Assembly (NCBI GenBank): GCA_027604005.1
Contig: JADGJT010000149.1
Location: 1 to 50,828 of the forward strand
From: Dinochytrium kinnereticum
Lineage: Eukaryota; Chytridiomycota; Chytridiomycetes; Chytridiales; Chytridiaceae
Reading direction: 5' to 3'
DNA length: 50,828 bases
The notes below the pieces were generated by a model that was not told the DNA's origin, searched no databases, and was given only the letters and a program-made list of their open reading frames with translations. The first letter of the stretch is position 1. Each line of letters opens with the position of its first letter. Both the position numbers and the translations under genes were made by a program. Shown here in pieces: positions 1-12,892 of this stretch.

Positions 1-94
1 AGGAAGAATGCCAGACTCACCCTGGGTCTAGCTTAATGGGCAACGAGCAGCTGGAGCAGAAGAATGAGGCCAGGAAGAAGTCGTCGGCGTTCAT
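1..94 (-). CDS. ATG6: Beclin-1/ATG6 (Vps30), first exon only, runs off the left edge
   Basis: The minus-strand ATG at 94-92 opens a short exon ending at 21, followed by a consensus donor (gtgagt, read at 20-15). The encoded start contains FFCSSCSLPIKLDPG. This matches the conserved zinc-binding-like F-C-x2-C-x2-P-[LI]-K-L-D signature at the N terminus of Beclin-1/Atg6, a subunit of the class III PI3-kinase complexes in autophagy and endosomal sorting. Only 24 codons plus two bases are visible, so the BH3, coiled-coil and BARA regions cannot be checked. It lies head to head with the PHD-finger gene, with 103 nt between start codons. The assignment rests on one short motif and is moderately confident. 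Confidence 0.55.
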
Positions 95-197
95 TATTCG
101 AAAGATTCCAAAAATCAAACAAAACTCACCTGCAGTTTTTTCTTTCACCTCGCCCTCAGACGCACGTTCCAGGGAGGAGGGCCAGGCTGCAAACAGG

Positions 198-2218
198 ATG
201 ACCGACACGACCATTGTGAATGCTGCTGGGCTTGCCAAGTGCCCGTGTGGAACTGAGGAGGAAAGGTGCAGGCGGCTCCCTGCATTCCTTTTCGAAAAAC
301 TGACTGAACCCACAGCGACAAGAACTACTCCATCGCGCGTTGCTCTTCCTGCGCACAAGTGTACCATCAAAGTCAGTATTCTAATGACTGACGCTCCAGA
401 AATGTGCGCTTACCAGTTTCATTGCCTATGCTTTAGGATGCATTCCAAACATCTGGAATATGAGCCCATTTATGAGCGATCCTTATTACCACATCGAATG
501 CCCTAAATGCTCAGGAGATAAGTTCATTGTTCAGCGTTTGACGACGACATGGTGCGTTGAAACCCCCCTTTTACCAGCCGACATTCTCTTTTTCTAAAAC
601 TATGCTACTTTTGCAGGAAGGAAAAGATTCAGATATTGCTGTTCTCCATTAGCAAGCGGGAACCAGAGCTCACGAAGCCTCTGGATGATAGCCGTGTGAC
701 TGTAGCCCGAGAAGTCATTTGCAAGCATTTGGAGAATAACTCCAAGGCGATGTTTGTGAAAACAGCTGTTACCAGCTCTCTTATGCTTAGCATGAGAGCG
801 ACCATGTCCCAAAAGTTTACCAAAGGTATTTATAATGTGAAAGTCGTTTTCTTTTTACTAACATCTTGCTATTTTTAATCCTTTTTGGGGGCTAGCCGAA
901 GGCGGAGCGATTATTATTGCCAAAGATCTCCCTACGGCTGGGCCAGACGACGTAACAATGGTCAAGAGTGGAACCTTTGAGCGAAGGGTTGAGTACGACA
1001 TTGATGAAGCTGGGCACTTTCTGGCCGCTGGATCCAGGTGGAAGCCCAAAGTAGATTTTAATAGCCTTGCAAAATCGTCAGCGGCAGCCCATAAATCAAT
1101 ATCGTCCATGACGCCCGATGGAGCCGGAAAGAAAAGGAAGTCAGATAAAGCTTTTGGGTCTTACACTTCCAAGGCAGCAAAGGTACAGATGCTTGCCTTG
1201 GCTCTCCACCTTATTAACTTTTTCAATTTAGATCAATTCCCTCGAATTCCGGAAATCGCTTCCCCCCATGCGATCGTTGCCAACCGCCTCAACAGATTCT
1301 GCTAAATCTTCCCCGTCTTCAGCATCCTCCCCAAAGCCCGCAGCCAGAGAAGCAGCATTGGAGGATTTGACGCCTGCGGCGAAGAAGGCTCGCAATGAGA
1401 CGCTTCAAGAGAAGGAAAAGGCCCCATCCTCCCCGGCACTAGCTCCTAACGCTACCGGCGCTTCCAAGCCACCCACACCTAAACCTTCCGCCAACAATCT
1501 CGCAACACCACTCGCGCGCTCATCCACCCCGAAGCCGACTTCAAACGGAGTGAATGACTCAAGCTCATCAAAGAAATCTGCTGCACCTTCGGCAGAGCCT
1601 CAATCAAGGAAAACAACAGAAGATTCCACGACCTCCACCACCGCACTTGAAGCTCAGCTCCGGAAAGAGATGCGAGAGCAATCAGACTCCCTTCGCCGTG
1701 AGATAGACGATTTGAAAAAACTTGTGATGGACCTGAAGACTGCTAACCAGCGTCTTCCAGCTCGTCTAAATCATACCCCTTCGTCGTCTGATCCTATGGA
1801 TCTTGTTGTGGCAGCGCCGCCACCCCGCCAATGGGCATCGGATGCAAACTCTTCATGGCCCGTCACCGCCAATCCAAGCGCGACCGAGTCAGCAATCCTG
1901 GCTACAGTTCTAAGGGAGCGAGACACGGCCCTCCTCATGACTCAGGAGGCTAAGGAGTTTGCAGAGGCAGCAATATCAAAGGCGCTTGAGAGCGTTGCTG
2001 CTAGGGAGAAGATTGAGGAGGATTTGAAGAGAGTTGAGAGGGAGAGAGATGCGGCCGTGAGTGGGAGGAGGAAGGAGGAGGAGGAGGGAGGAAGACTGAA
2101 GGCCAAGGTTAGGGTCATGAGTCAGATTATAAAAAATTATGCTGGAGGAGCGGCGGGTGGGGCGAATGGGGGAACTGTGACAGCGAGGTTTGAATATCAG
2201 CCGAGAAGCGTTGAATAG
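198..2218 (+). CDS. PHD-finger protein with basic/coiled-coil tail
   Basis: Six exons are supported: 198-265, 316-371, 437-551, 617-825, 896-1182 and 1232-2218 (1,722 nt, 573 aa). Splicing exons 1-3 creates a PHD finger absent from any single reading frame. Residues 15-75 hold CPCG, then CSSC, then YHQRC, then YYHIECPKC, which is the Cys4-His-Cys3 order. Next come a possible winged-helix-like segment (WKEKIQILL onward), a KKRK basic patch, a long Ser/Pro/Ala-rich stretch and a Glu/Arg-rich coiled coil from about residue 360 to the end. PHD fingers usually read histone H3 tails, so a nuclear chromatin role is inferred. The PHD plus helical region faintly recalls ASH2-type COMPASS subunits, but no SPRY domain follows. 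The exact family is not recognised. Confidence 0.75.
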
Positions 2219-2561
2219 GGGAGTGAGGGTTGAACTTGATTTTCCGTTGTCGTTGTTTAGTCCGGTTAAAGTGAGGTTTAAAGTGTTGTTTTAGTCTGTA
2301 CCCTTTTCTTCTTTATATTTTTTTCTCTCGTTTTTCTGAAGTTCCTATCGCGCCTGTACCGCTCTTGTATAATTATCACCATGCTGATTGTTTTGTTATT
2401 TATAATTTGCGACTTGCGTCGATCTTGCTTCCATCGTCTCCTTAGTAATAAAAATAGAAAGAGGGATTCTCCCAATAAATATCACTCATACCAAAAGGCT
2501 AACAAAAAAGTACATGAGCCTTTATTCAACTCTCCTAGGCTGTAAAAATAATCGTTCACGT
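2219..2561. other. Intergenic, convergent 3' ends
   Basis: This is 343 nt between the stop codons of the PHD gene (plus) and UBA1 (minus). It is AT-rich with pyrimidine tracts and AATAAA-like words near 2448 and 2475, consistent with 3' UTRs and poly(A) sites. No coding potential is seen. Confidence 0.5.
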
Positions 2562-6431
<3,870 letters not shown>

Positions 6432-6577
6432 GCTGGTGTTGGAGGTGATTTGAATGCAGGAAGGATTGTTGAGTGTAAAAATTTGATACCCTCCTCTGCG
6501 CAAATATGCAAAGTCTGTACAGACAACCACAATACTACCGTGACGCTCCTCATTTCGTTTGGTTCGGACACAAGACG

Positions 6578-7034
6578 ATGGAGTCGGCCATCAAGGCGCT
6601 GAAACTGGAGATTCAGCGAGCTGCAACAGGTAAGGCTAACGGCTCCCTGATATCTGCATTGCTCGTTGCTGATCTTCTGCTTCCGCCCCTGCAAGACGCC
6701 TCGTTCATTCAGCAGAAGATCGACTCAGAGTTCCAGCGCTCTTTCGACGAAAAGTGGAACCCTGCCCGCGTCACCGCGAGAGTTAACAGGTGCCGTATGG
6801 TTTTTCGAATGTCATTCATAGGGTAACTAGGCTCGATAAAAAAAGGTTAAAGTCGGAGCTTGAGCGCCTGCAGCTTGACTGTGATGATCTGAAGACTTCA
6901 AAAGAGGTAAAGTGAGAAAGGGTGGCGAATGTTCTGCTGACAAAATGTAGCGCTTTTATTCAGATGCGCGCAAGCTATTGGAACAGAATGAGATGCTCAG
7001 ACATAAGCTGGAGATGTGTTTGGGTAAAAGCTAG
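6578..7034 (+). CDS. Small coiled-coil protein, SKA2-like candidate
   Basis: Four exons (6578-6629, 6696-6789, 6831-6906, 6951-7034) give a 101-residue, almost entirely helical protein. Its start, with [23 protein letters not shown] in two parts ([23 protein letters not shown]), resembles the N-terminal helix of SKA2. SKA2 belongs to the spindle- and kinetochore-associated complex that couples kinetochores to microtubules. Length and all-helical character fit SKA2 (about 120 aa), but the similarity is weak and was judged by eye. An in-frame ATG at 6506 could extend the start. I chose 6578 because the upstream codons look like 5' UTR. The introns are 41-66 nt. It could be another small coiled-coil subunit, for example of a tethering or cytoskeletal complex. 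Confidence 0.6.
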
Positions 7035-7105
7035 CCGTCCACGTATGTATTCGCACAATTTCATCGCCCAGGCCAACCCTATCAAAAAAGAGGACGAGTT
7101 CAACC

Positions 7106-8495
7106 TCAAACGCCGGCAGCCGCACGTTGGGCTAGAAAAATAGAATTTAGAGAAAAGTTCCGATGCAAAAACAAAACACGGACCTGATCGCTTTTGTGTT
7201 TGTGCCATGAAACCAGTCTTAATGGCGGAAACGGATTTAGTCGAACCGCAAGACTGGCATTGAAGGAAGAACAGACGATTCTCCTTTGTCAAAAGAGTGT
7301 CTCCGGACTTGCACGTCTTGCATGTAACATACTCAACTGGGATCCAGTTAAAAAAAAGATAAAATGAGCAAATCCCACCAATGTATCGCTTGAGAATGTT
7401 TTCGATCTGCTTTTGCTGGAAACGACCCTTGATGATAAGGCGCTGACCACCATCGATGGATCCGGTTGTTCCTAACTCGGAGAACAAGTACTGAATCAAA
7501 TGGTCGGGCTCTCTTCTCATCCTGAAAACTATGTTCAGCGGAAACACTCACGCGTCCATTATTCCCACCTTTTGCTGATTTCCACCACGTTGGCAAACAT
7601 TGTCTTCTTGGTACCTTCTCTCATAACCTGGGGAGGGACAAGAGTATATCGCTTCTTCTCGCCCGCCAAGTCAGGGTTATTTTGGCGAAGGATTTGAAAA
7701 ACTCTTGTAAGGAGCTTTTGGGTCTTATCAGCTCATATCAATCCTTTGACTCATACCTCTTTGTAGGTGTAGTCCCTAGCAGAGCCACTCCAAGCCTCAC
7801 CGCCCGCACCTTCACCAGCCCCAGAATCCGCTGCAGAGGCCCCAAGATCCTGGCCAGTCGCACCATCCTCCATCATGCCTTCAGCCCTCAGCTGAGCCTC
7901 GAACTCGGCGATATCGGGCCGCTTCTTGCTCTTCTTCTTCTTCTTTTCACCGAAATCGAATCCATCGCCTCCGGCTGCGGCTGGCTCGCCCTCTGCAGGC
8001 GTAGGGGTCGCATCGGCAGGATTCTCGTCCTAATAAAGAACCTTTCAGACTTCTTTGTATTCATAACAAAGATTCCATACGTCAGCAATCTTAACAGCCT
8101 TCTTCTTCTTCTTTTTCTTCTCTCCAAAGTCGAACATGGCATCCTCAGTAGCCTCTTCTACAGGAGCCTCAGGTGCAGGCTCGGCAGCCTTCTCCTCGGG
8201 AGCGGCAGCCTCCTCCTGAGCAGCCTCCTCAAAATCGAAAGCCTTCTTCTTCTTCTTCTTCTTCTTCTGACCTACATGCAACCGGTTGGAAAACGGATTC
8301 AAGCAAGACAACCGGAGCTGAAAGTGCAAAGAATATAATGGTAGCTACCTTCGAAGAAAGCCTAGAAAAAGCAAGTTAATATGTAGCTTAAGCGATCGGC
8401 GAATATCTTACATTAGGATCATCCTCAACGGGGGCCTTCACTTCGTCGTCCACCTTCTCAACGGCCGGATCTGCTTTCTTTGCCTTCGACGACAT
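7106..8495 (-). CDS. EIF2S2: Translation initiation factor eIF2 subunit beta
   Basis: eIF2-beta helps eIF2 bind initiator tRNA and contacts eIF5 and eIF2B. Eight exons: 8495-8412, 8361-8349 (13 nt), 8271-8081, 8029-7757, 7714-7569, 7521-7379, 7336-7184, 7131-7106; 1,029 nt, 342 aa. The N-terminal half has three lysine runs (K-boxes), each preceded or followed by FDFxE, as in the eIF5/eIF2B-binding N tail. The C-terminal half has the conserved [33 protein letters not shown] and a C2C2 zinc finger (CKTC then CQSC), ending [11 protein letters not shown] plus a short tail. The start at 8495 gives MSSKAKK. It is head to head with DBP5 (101 nt). Confidence 0.95.
8349..8361 (-). other. 13-nt microexon in eIF2-beta
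   Basis: GCTTTCTTCGAAG (minus strand) sits between a ctag acceptor (8362 side) and a gtagct donor (8348 side). Including it restores frame between the N-terminal exon (ending ...DDPN) and the first K-box exon (GQKKKK), adding AFFE. Without it the frame would not close. Confidence 0.7.
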
Positions 8496-8596
8496 GATTT
8501 CTTTGAAGTTTTTTTTTCCAAGGACAAATCACTAATTAATTGCATTCGACGACAGCGAATTTGAGCTCATTGCTACCATTTGCCTAACCTAACAAC
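8496..8596. promoter_or_regulatory. Shared divergent promoter region, eIF2-beta / DBP5
   Basis: Only 101 nt separate the two start codons, so both 5' UTRs and core promoters must fit here or extend into the genes. An AT-rich patch (actaattaattgca, about 8530) is flanked by a T-run on the eIF2-beta side. No canonical TATAAA is seen. Confidence 0.5.
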
Positions 8597-10499
8597 ATGA
8601 CCGAACCCACAAGCAACGCTGATGGATGGGGCAAATCAGACGCAGCGACTGATGGATCAAACTCATGGGGTGCTCCACCAAAGGTCACCAATGTTGCCGC
8701 GGCCGCATCTGGTTCTTGGGGCGCACCGCCAAAGGTGACTGACTTTGACACAAAGAAGAAGGGATGGGGTTCAGGTTGGGGAGCTATCAACGAATGCATT
8801 TGGAACTAAACTCGGAAACTCTCAATTCATGTAGAGCCAACCTCTCCTGAAATTGAGACAAAGGAGGATATCGATTCGGTCACGAAGGGTGTTGAGAGTA
8901 TGATGGGAAAGACTGCGCCGACCGCGGACAAGGATGCAATGGAAGCAAAGGAGGCGACGGCCGAAGATGGTGGCGACGACGGCAGCGAAGTTGCACCTCC
9001 GAAGAAGCACTCGAATCTCTTGGAGGATAACGATAATGCTGTGGAAATCAAGCTTTCAGACTTGCAAGGAGAGGTCAACCAAGCTCTCTATGCTGGAATC
9101 TCAACTTTTGAGGATCTTGGCCTTCATCCCAACCTCCTGAAAGGACTCTACGCCATGGGATTCCAGCGTCCGTCTAAGATTCAGGAGAAAGCCCTGCCAC
9201 TGCTTTTGACCAACCCTCCCAGGAACATGATCGGTCAGAGTCAGTCTGGTACTGGCAAAACCGCCGCGTTCGCTTTGACCATGCTGAGCCGAGTCAACTT
9301 TAACCTGCCATCGACTCAGGCTATTTGCCTTGCTCCCGCTCGTGAGCTTGCTCGTCAGATTATGGATGTTGTCCGAGAGATGGGAAAGTTCACTCCTGTA
9401 ACCACAGCGTTTGCAATCAAGGATTCGATTGAGCGAGGTGCTAAAGTGAACGCTCAAATTGTGATCGGGACTCCTGGAACTGTGAGCGAGCTTATTAAGC
9501 GCCGTCAGCTTGATATAAAAGATATCCGTATCTTTGTGTTGGACGAGGCCGATAACATGCTGGACCAGCAAGGTCTTGGCGATCAAAGTATTCGTGTCAA
9601 AAAGTATGTAAACTGCTTTTTTTTCTCCTTTGTGCGGCATTTCCTTATGTCTTTTTTGGAAACACTCTAGCGTCATGCCCAAAACCTGCCAGCTTGTTCT
9701 CTTTTCCGCTACATTCACCGACCAGCTTCGCCACTTTGCTCAACGTTTCGCCCCCGACGCCAACATGATTTCACTTAAACAGGAGGAATTATCCGTTGAC
9801 GGTATTCGTCAGCTCTACATGGATTGCAAGAATGAGGATCATAAGGTTGAGGTATTAATGGCGATCTATGGCCTTCTGACCATCGGGCAAAGTATCGTAT
9901 TTGTAAGAGTAAGTTAGAAGATATTTCGAGTCTAGACAGGCTCTGATTTTTTTCGCAGAGAAAGGATAAGGCGGAGCTCCTGACTCGTGAGATGATTGCC
10001 CAAGGTCACGAGGTTATCCTCCTCCATGGCTCCCTAGATCCTGTAGAGCGCGATCGCGCTATGGATGATTTTAGAGACGGAAAGAAAAAGGTCCTCATCA
10101 CAACAAACGTTATCGCTAGAGGAATCGATATTCTTCAAGTCAATCTCGTTGTTAACTATGACATGCCTCTTGATTCGAGAAATTTGCCAGACCCTGAAAC
10201 TTATCTCCACAGAATAGGCAGGACTGGGCGGTGAGCATTGATTCCTGATTTTAGTTCTGTTCGATAGTGCCTGATATTCTAACGGATGTTCCAAGCTTTG
10301 GTCGAACTGGAGTGTCAATCAATTTTGTGCATGATCAAAGGTCTTTCAATGAGATGAAAGCCATTCAGGATCATTTTGGGCGAGAGATTCTGAGGATACC
10401 CACTGAAGACTACATGCAGATTGAGAGTTTGCTGAAGAAGGCTGTTAAGGTAATGCTCTCCGGCCTTTGTGTTTTGTTAACAGTCTCGTTTGTTAGTAA
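8597..10499 (+). CDS. DBP5: DEAD-box RNA helicase DBP5 (DDX19 family), mRNA export
   Basis: DBP5 acts at the cytoplasmic face of the nuclear pore, stripping export factors from mRNA. Exons 8597-8774, 8835-9603, 9671-9908, 9959-10230, 10296-10449 and a terminal TAA at 10497-10499 give 1,614 nt, 537 aa. Visible motifs are FQRPSKIQEKALP (Q motif), SQSGTGKTAAF (I), PARELARQ (Ia), DEADNML (II), FSATF (III), GIDILQVNLVVNYD (V) and HRIGRTGRFGR (VI). The DEADNML plus GLGDQS context is typical of Dbp5. The N tail holds two SWGAPPKVT repeats. The last intron places the stop exactly at AG|TAA, ending ...LLKKAVK as in family C termini. If it were unspliced, the frame would run on to about 10572. Confidence 0.93.
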
Positions 10500-10690
10500 C
10501 GGTTCTTTTACGGTCTTTTGCATTGAATTTGGTTGCTGCCTTGGCAGAATTATAATAAAAGGCGTTGCCTGACTTGCACAATGTTTGCATGGAAATGAAA
10601 GATAAAATGGGTGATGTTTTGCCTAGCTCCATAATTGTTGGTGGTGAAATTGTCAATTCCTGTAATTTGTCCAACTGACAACGTCAAGAT

Positions 10691-12753
10691 ATGGAGATCG
10701 TGTATGTTTATCAGAAGAAGCGCAAGGAGTTCGGCAGGCAGCCAACCTTCAATGACCGCCTGGCAGAGGTCACCCTCAACATCCCCCCGGACCCATCGTA
10801 CATGAGAAACTACGTCGAGCGGAACCCGTGCCATGTCGAGATTCAGAGCGCTCCAGAGAAGAGTGAGCATGAGGTACACTAACCACACCACAACACGATC
10901 ATCCCTTCCAACAACAACTAACCAACAACAATATCACAAAAGGTCAACACAGAATCTTTTGCATTCACAAATCGAGGGATCAATCATTTGCAGGGAGGTT
11001 GGCCAAAGGATGTTGATCCAACAGATGTGGAACACACCATTCGATATAGAAAGAAGATTGAGAAGGATGAGGAATATATCAAGAGCGTTCAGGTTATTGG
11101 GAACATGATGGAACATTGCATCAAGCAGAATAATGCAATCGACATTTATGAGGAATACTTTATTGATATGCCGGACAGTACCACCGTGGATCCTCCGAGT
11201 GCGAAATCTCTTAACGTCTACCGGTACAAAGTATCCTAGTCCTTTCCATCGTACTTATAGTATCTTCGCCTGATTTCAGTGATCCCAATCCTGTCAAAAG
11301 AGCTGCATCTTACGTCTCCTGGTACCCTGACGACGGGCATAAGATCGCCGTTGCCTATTCCGTGCTTCAGTTTCAACAGAGTTCTGCAAACATGAGCTTC
11401 GATTCGTATATATGGGATGTCGAAAATCCCAACGTGCCAGATCAGACCCTCACGCCTCCTTCGCCGCTAGTATGTGTAAAGTACAATCCTAAGGATCCAC
11501 ACATTCTGGTTGGAGGCTCTTACAACGGTTTATTATGTGAGCAACCAGGGGCTTGATTTATAACTAATTGATTCTAGCTTATTGGGATACTCGTAAGGGC
11601 CCTTACCCTGTCGACACCTCTGCGATTGAGAAAAGTCACAGGGATCCTGTTTATAACTTATCCTGGGTGCAATCAAAGTCTGGTATGGTCTAAGAAATAG
11701 AGTGCAAGGTTAAGACCGCTTACATGCGTAACAGGCTCCGAATTCTTTTCCGTATCGACGGATGGTCAAGTCCTGTGGTGGGACATTCGAAAAATGGCCG
11801 AACCCACCGAAACGCTCCTCCTAGACCCAGAGAAGAATGGGAACGTTGTCGGTGGAACTGTTCTTGATTTCGAAACGACGATGGTAAGTAAAACCCGGTG
11901 AAACTAAAAATAATGATAACAAATTGAATAGCCCACAAAATTCATGATCGGTGCTGAGAACGGATCTGTCTTCATGTGCAACAAGAAGGCAAAGAACCCA
12001 TCCGAAAAGATCACGCATGTCTACCCAGGCCACCATGGACCCGTTTACGCACTACAAAGAAACCCCTTCTTCCTAAAAAACTTTTTAACTGTTGGCGACT
12101 GGAAAGCGCAGGTGAGCCTCCGGATAAAACTGAAATTTCCTTCTTACCCGAACGAAACGCAAGATTTGGTCAGAAGATGTGCGGTCCTCAATTATGTCAA
12201 CAAAGTACACTTCCTCGTACCTCACCGACGGCTGCTGGTCTCCAACGCGACCATCCGTCTTTTTCACATCAAAAATGGATGGAACAGTCGATGTTTGGGA
12301 CTACGTTTTTAAGCAAAACGAGCCCACCTTAACTGTTCAAGTCTGCAACGCCCCGATTCACTGTGTGAAAGTTCAGGAGCACGGAAAAATACTTGCCGCC
12401 ACCGCACGAGACGGCAGTACAACCATCCTGGAACTCTCGGAAGGTCTATCAAAAGTTCAGCGTAACGAGAAGGCGATCTTCTCACAAGTAAGGAACTTTC
12501 CTATTGCTCGCGGTTTAATGCTCATATGTAGATGCTGGAGCGAGAAGCAAAGAGAGAGAAGACATTGGAGGCTTCCGCAAGAGAAAAAAGGATTAAGGCT
12601 GCTCAGAAGCGACCCAATTCTTCCAACCTTAAGCCGTCAGGCAGCGCTCTCGACGAGATTATCAAGACTGCCGAGGACGACTTTTTCTCAACCATCAACG
12701 ACGGGCTTTCAGAGGGCGATCCTGGATACCTCGCTCGCCCCGCCGAGCCTTAA
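10691..12753 (+). CDS. DNAI2: Axonemal outer-arm dynein intermediate chain 2 (IC69/IC70)
   Basis: This WD-repeat intermediate chain of ciliary outer dynein arms implies that the organism makes motile cilia or flagella. Eight exons (10691-10873, 10943-11223, 11280-11536, 11578-11682, 11735-11883, 11932-12111, 12164-12487, 12532-12753) sum to 1,701 nt, 566 aa. The start [20 protein letters not shown] and the block [15 protein letters not shown] are diagnostic of the DNAI2 family. WD repeats follow ([39 protein letters not shown]). The C terminus is a basic helix ending in a poorly conserved acidic tail. It lies 191 nt downstream of DBP5 and 139 nt upstream of SLY1, all on one strand. A possible AATAAA signal is at 12799. 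Confidence 0.94.
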
Positions 12754-12798
12754 GCGCGTTCTTCACCAGCCTCAAGGCTTTATCTGTGTCATTATTGA

Positions 12799-12804
12799 AA
12801 TAAA
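12799..12804 (+). terminator. Candidate poly(A) signal AATAAA after DNAI2
   Basis: AATAAA lies 45 nt after the DNAI2 stop and before the SLY1 start at 12893. Placement fits, but there is no transcript evidence. Confidence 0.4.
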
Positions 12805-12892
12805 TACTGTGCTTGCATCGTCCTTCGCCACGGGTGGACTGCGTGTCGATAACTGAAATTTGGTTTGGGATCTGGTGCAACAAGCAGTCAGT

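Noticed and set aside
7682..8338. Plus-strand 218-codon open frame rich in Leu and Ser
   Set aside because: It is antisense to the lysine boxes of eIF2-beta. Repeated CTT/TTC triplets give spurious Leu/Phe/Ser runs.
10450..10572. Extension of DBP5 past ...LLKKAVK to a stop near 10572
   Set aside because: Family C termini end near this point, and splicing 10450-10496 yields an immediate TAA. The extension is hydrophobic and intron-like.
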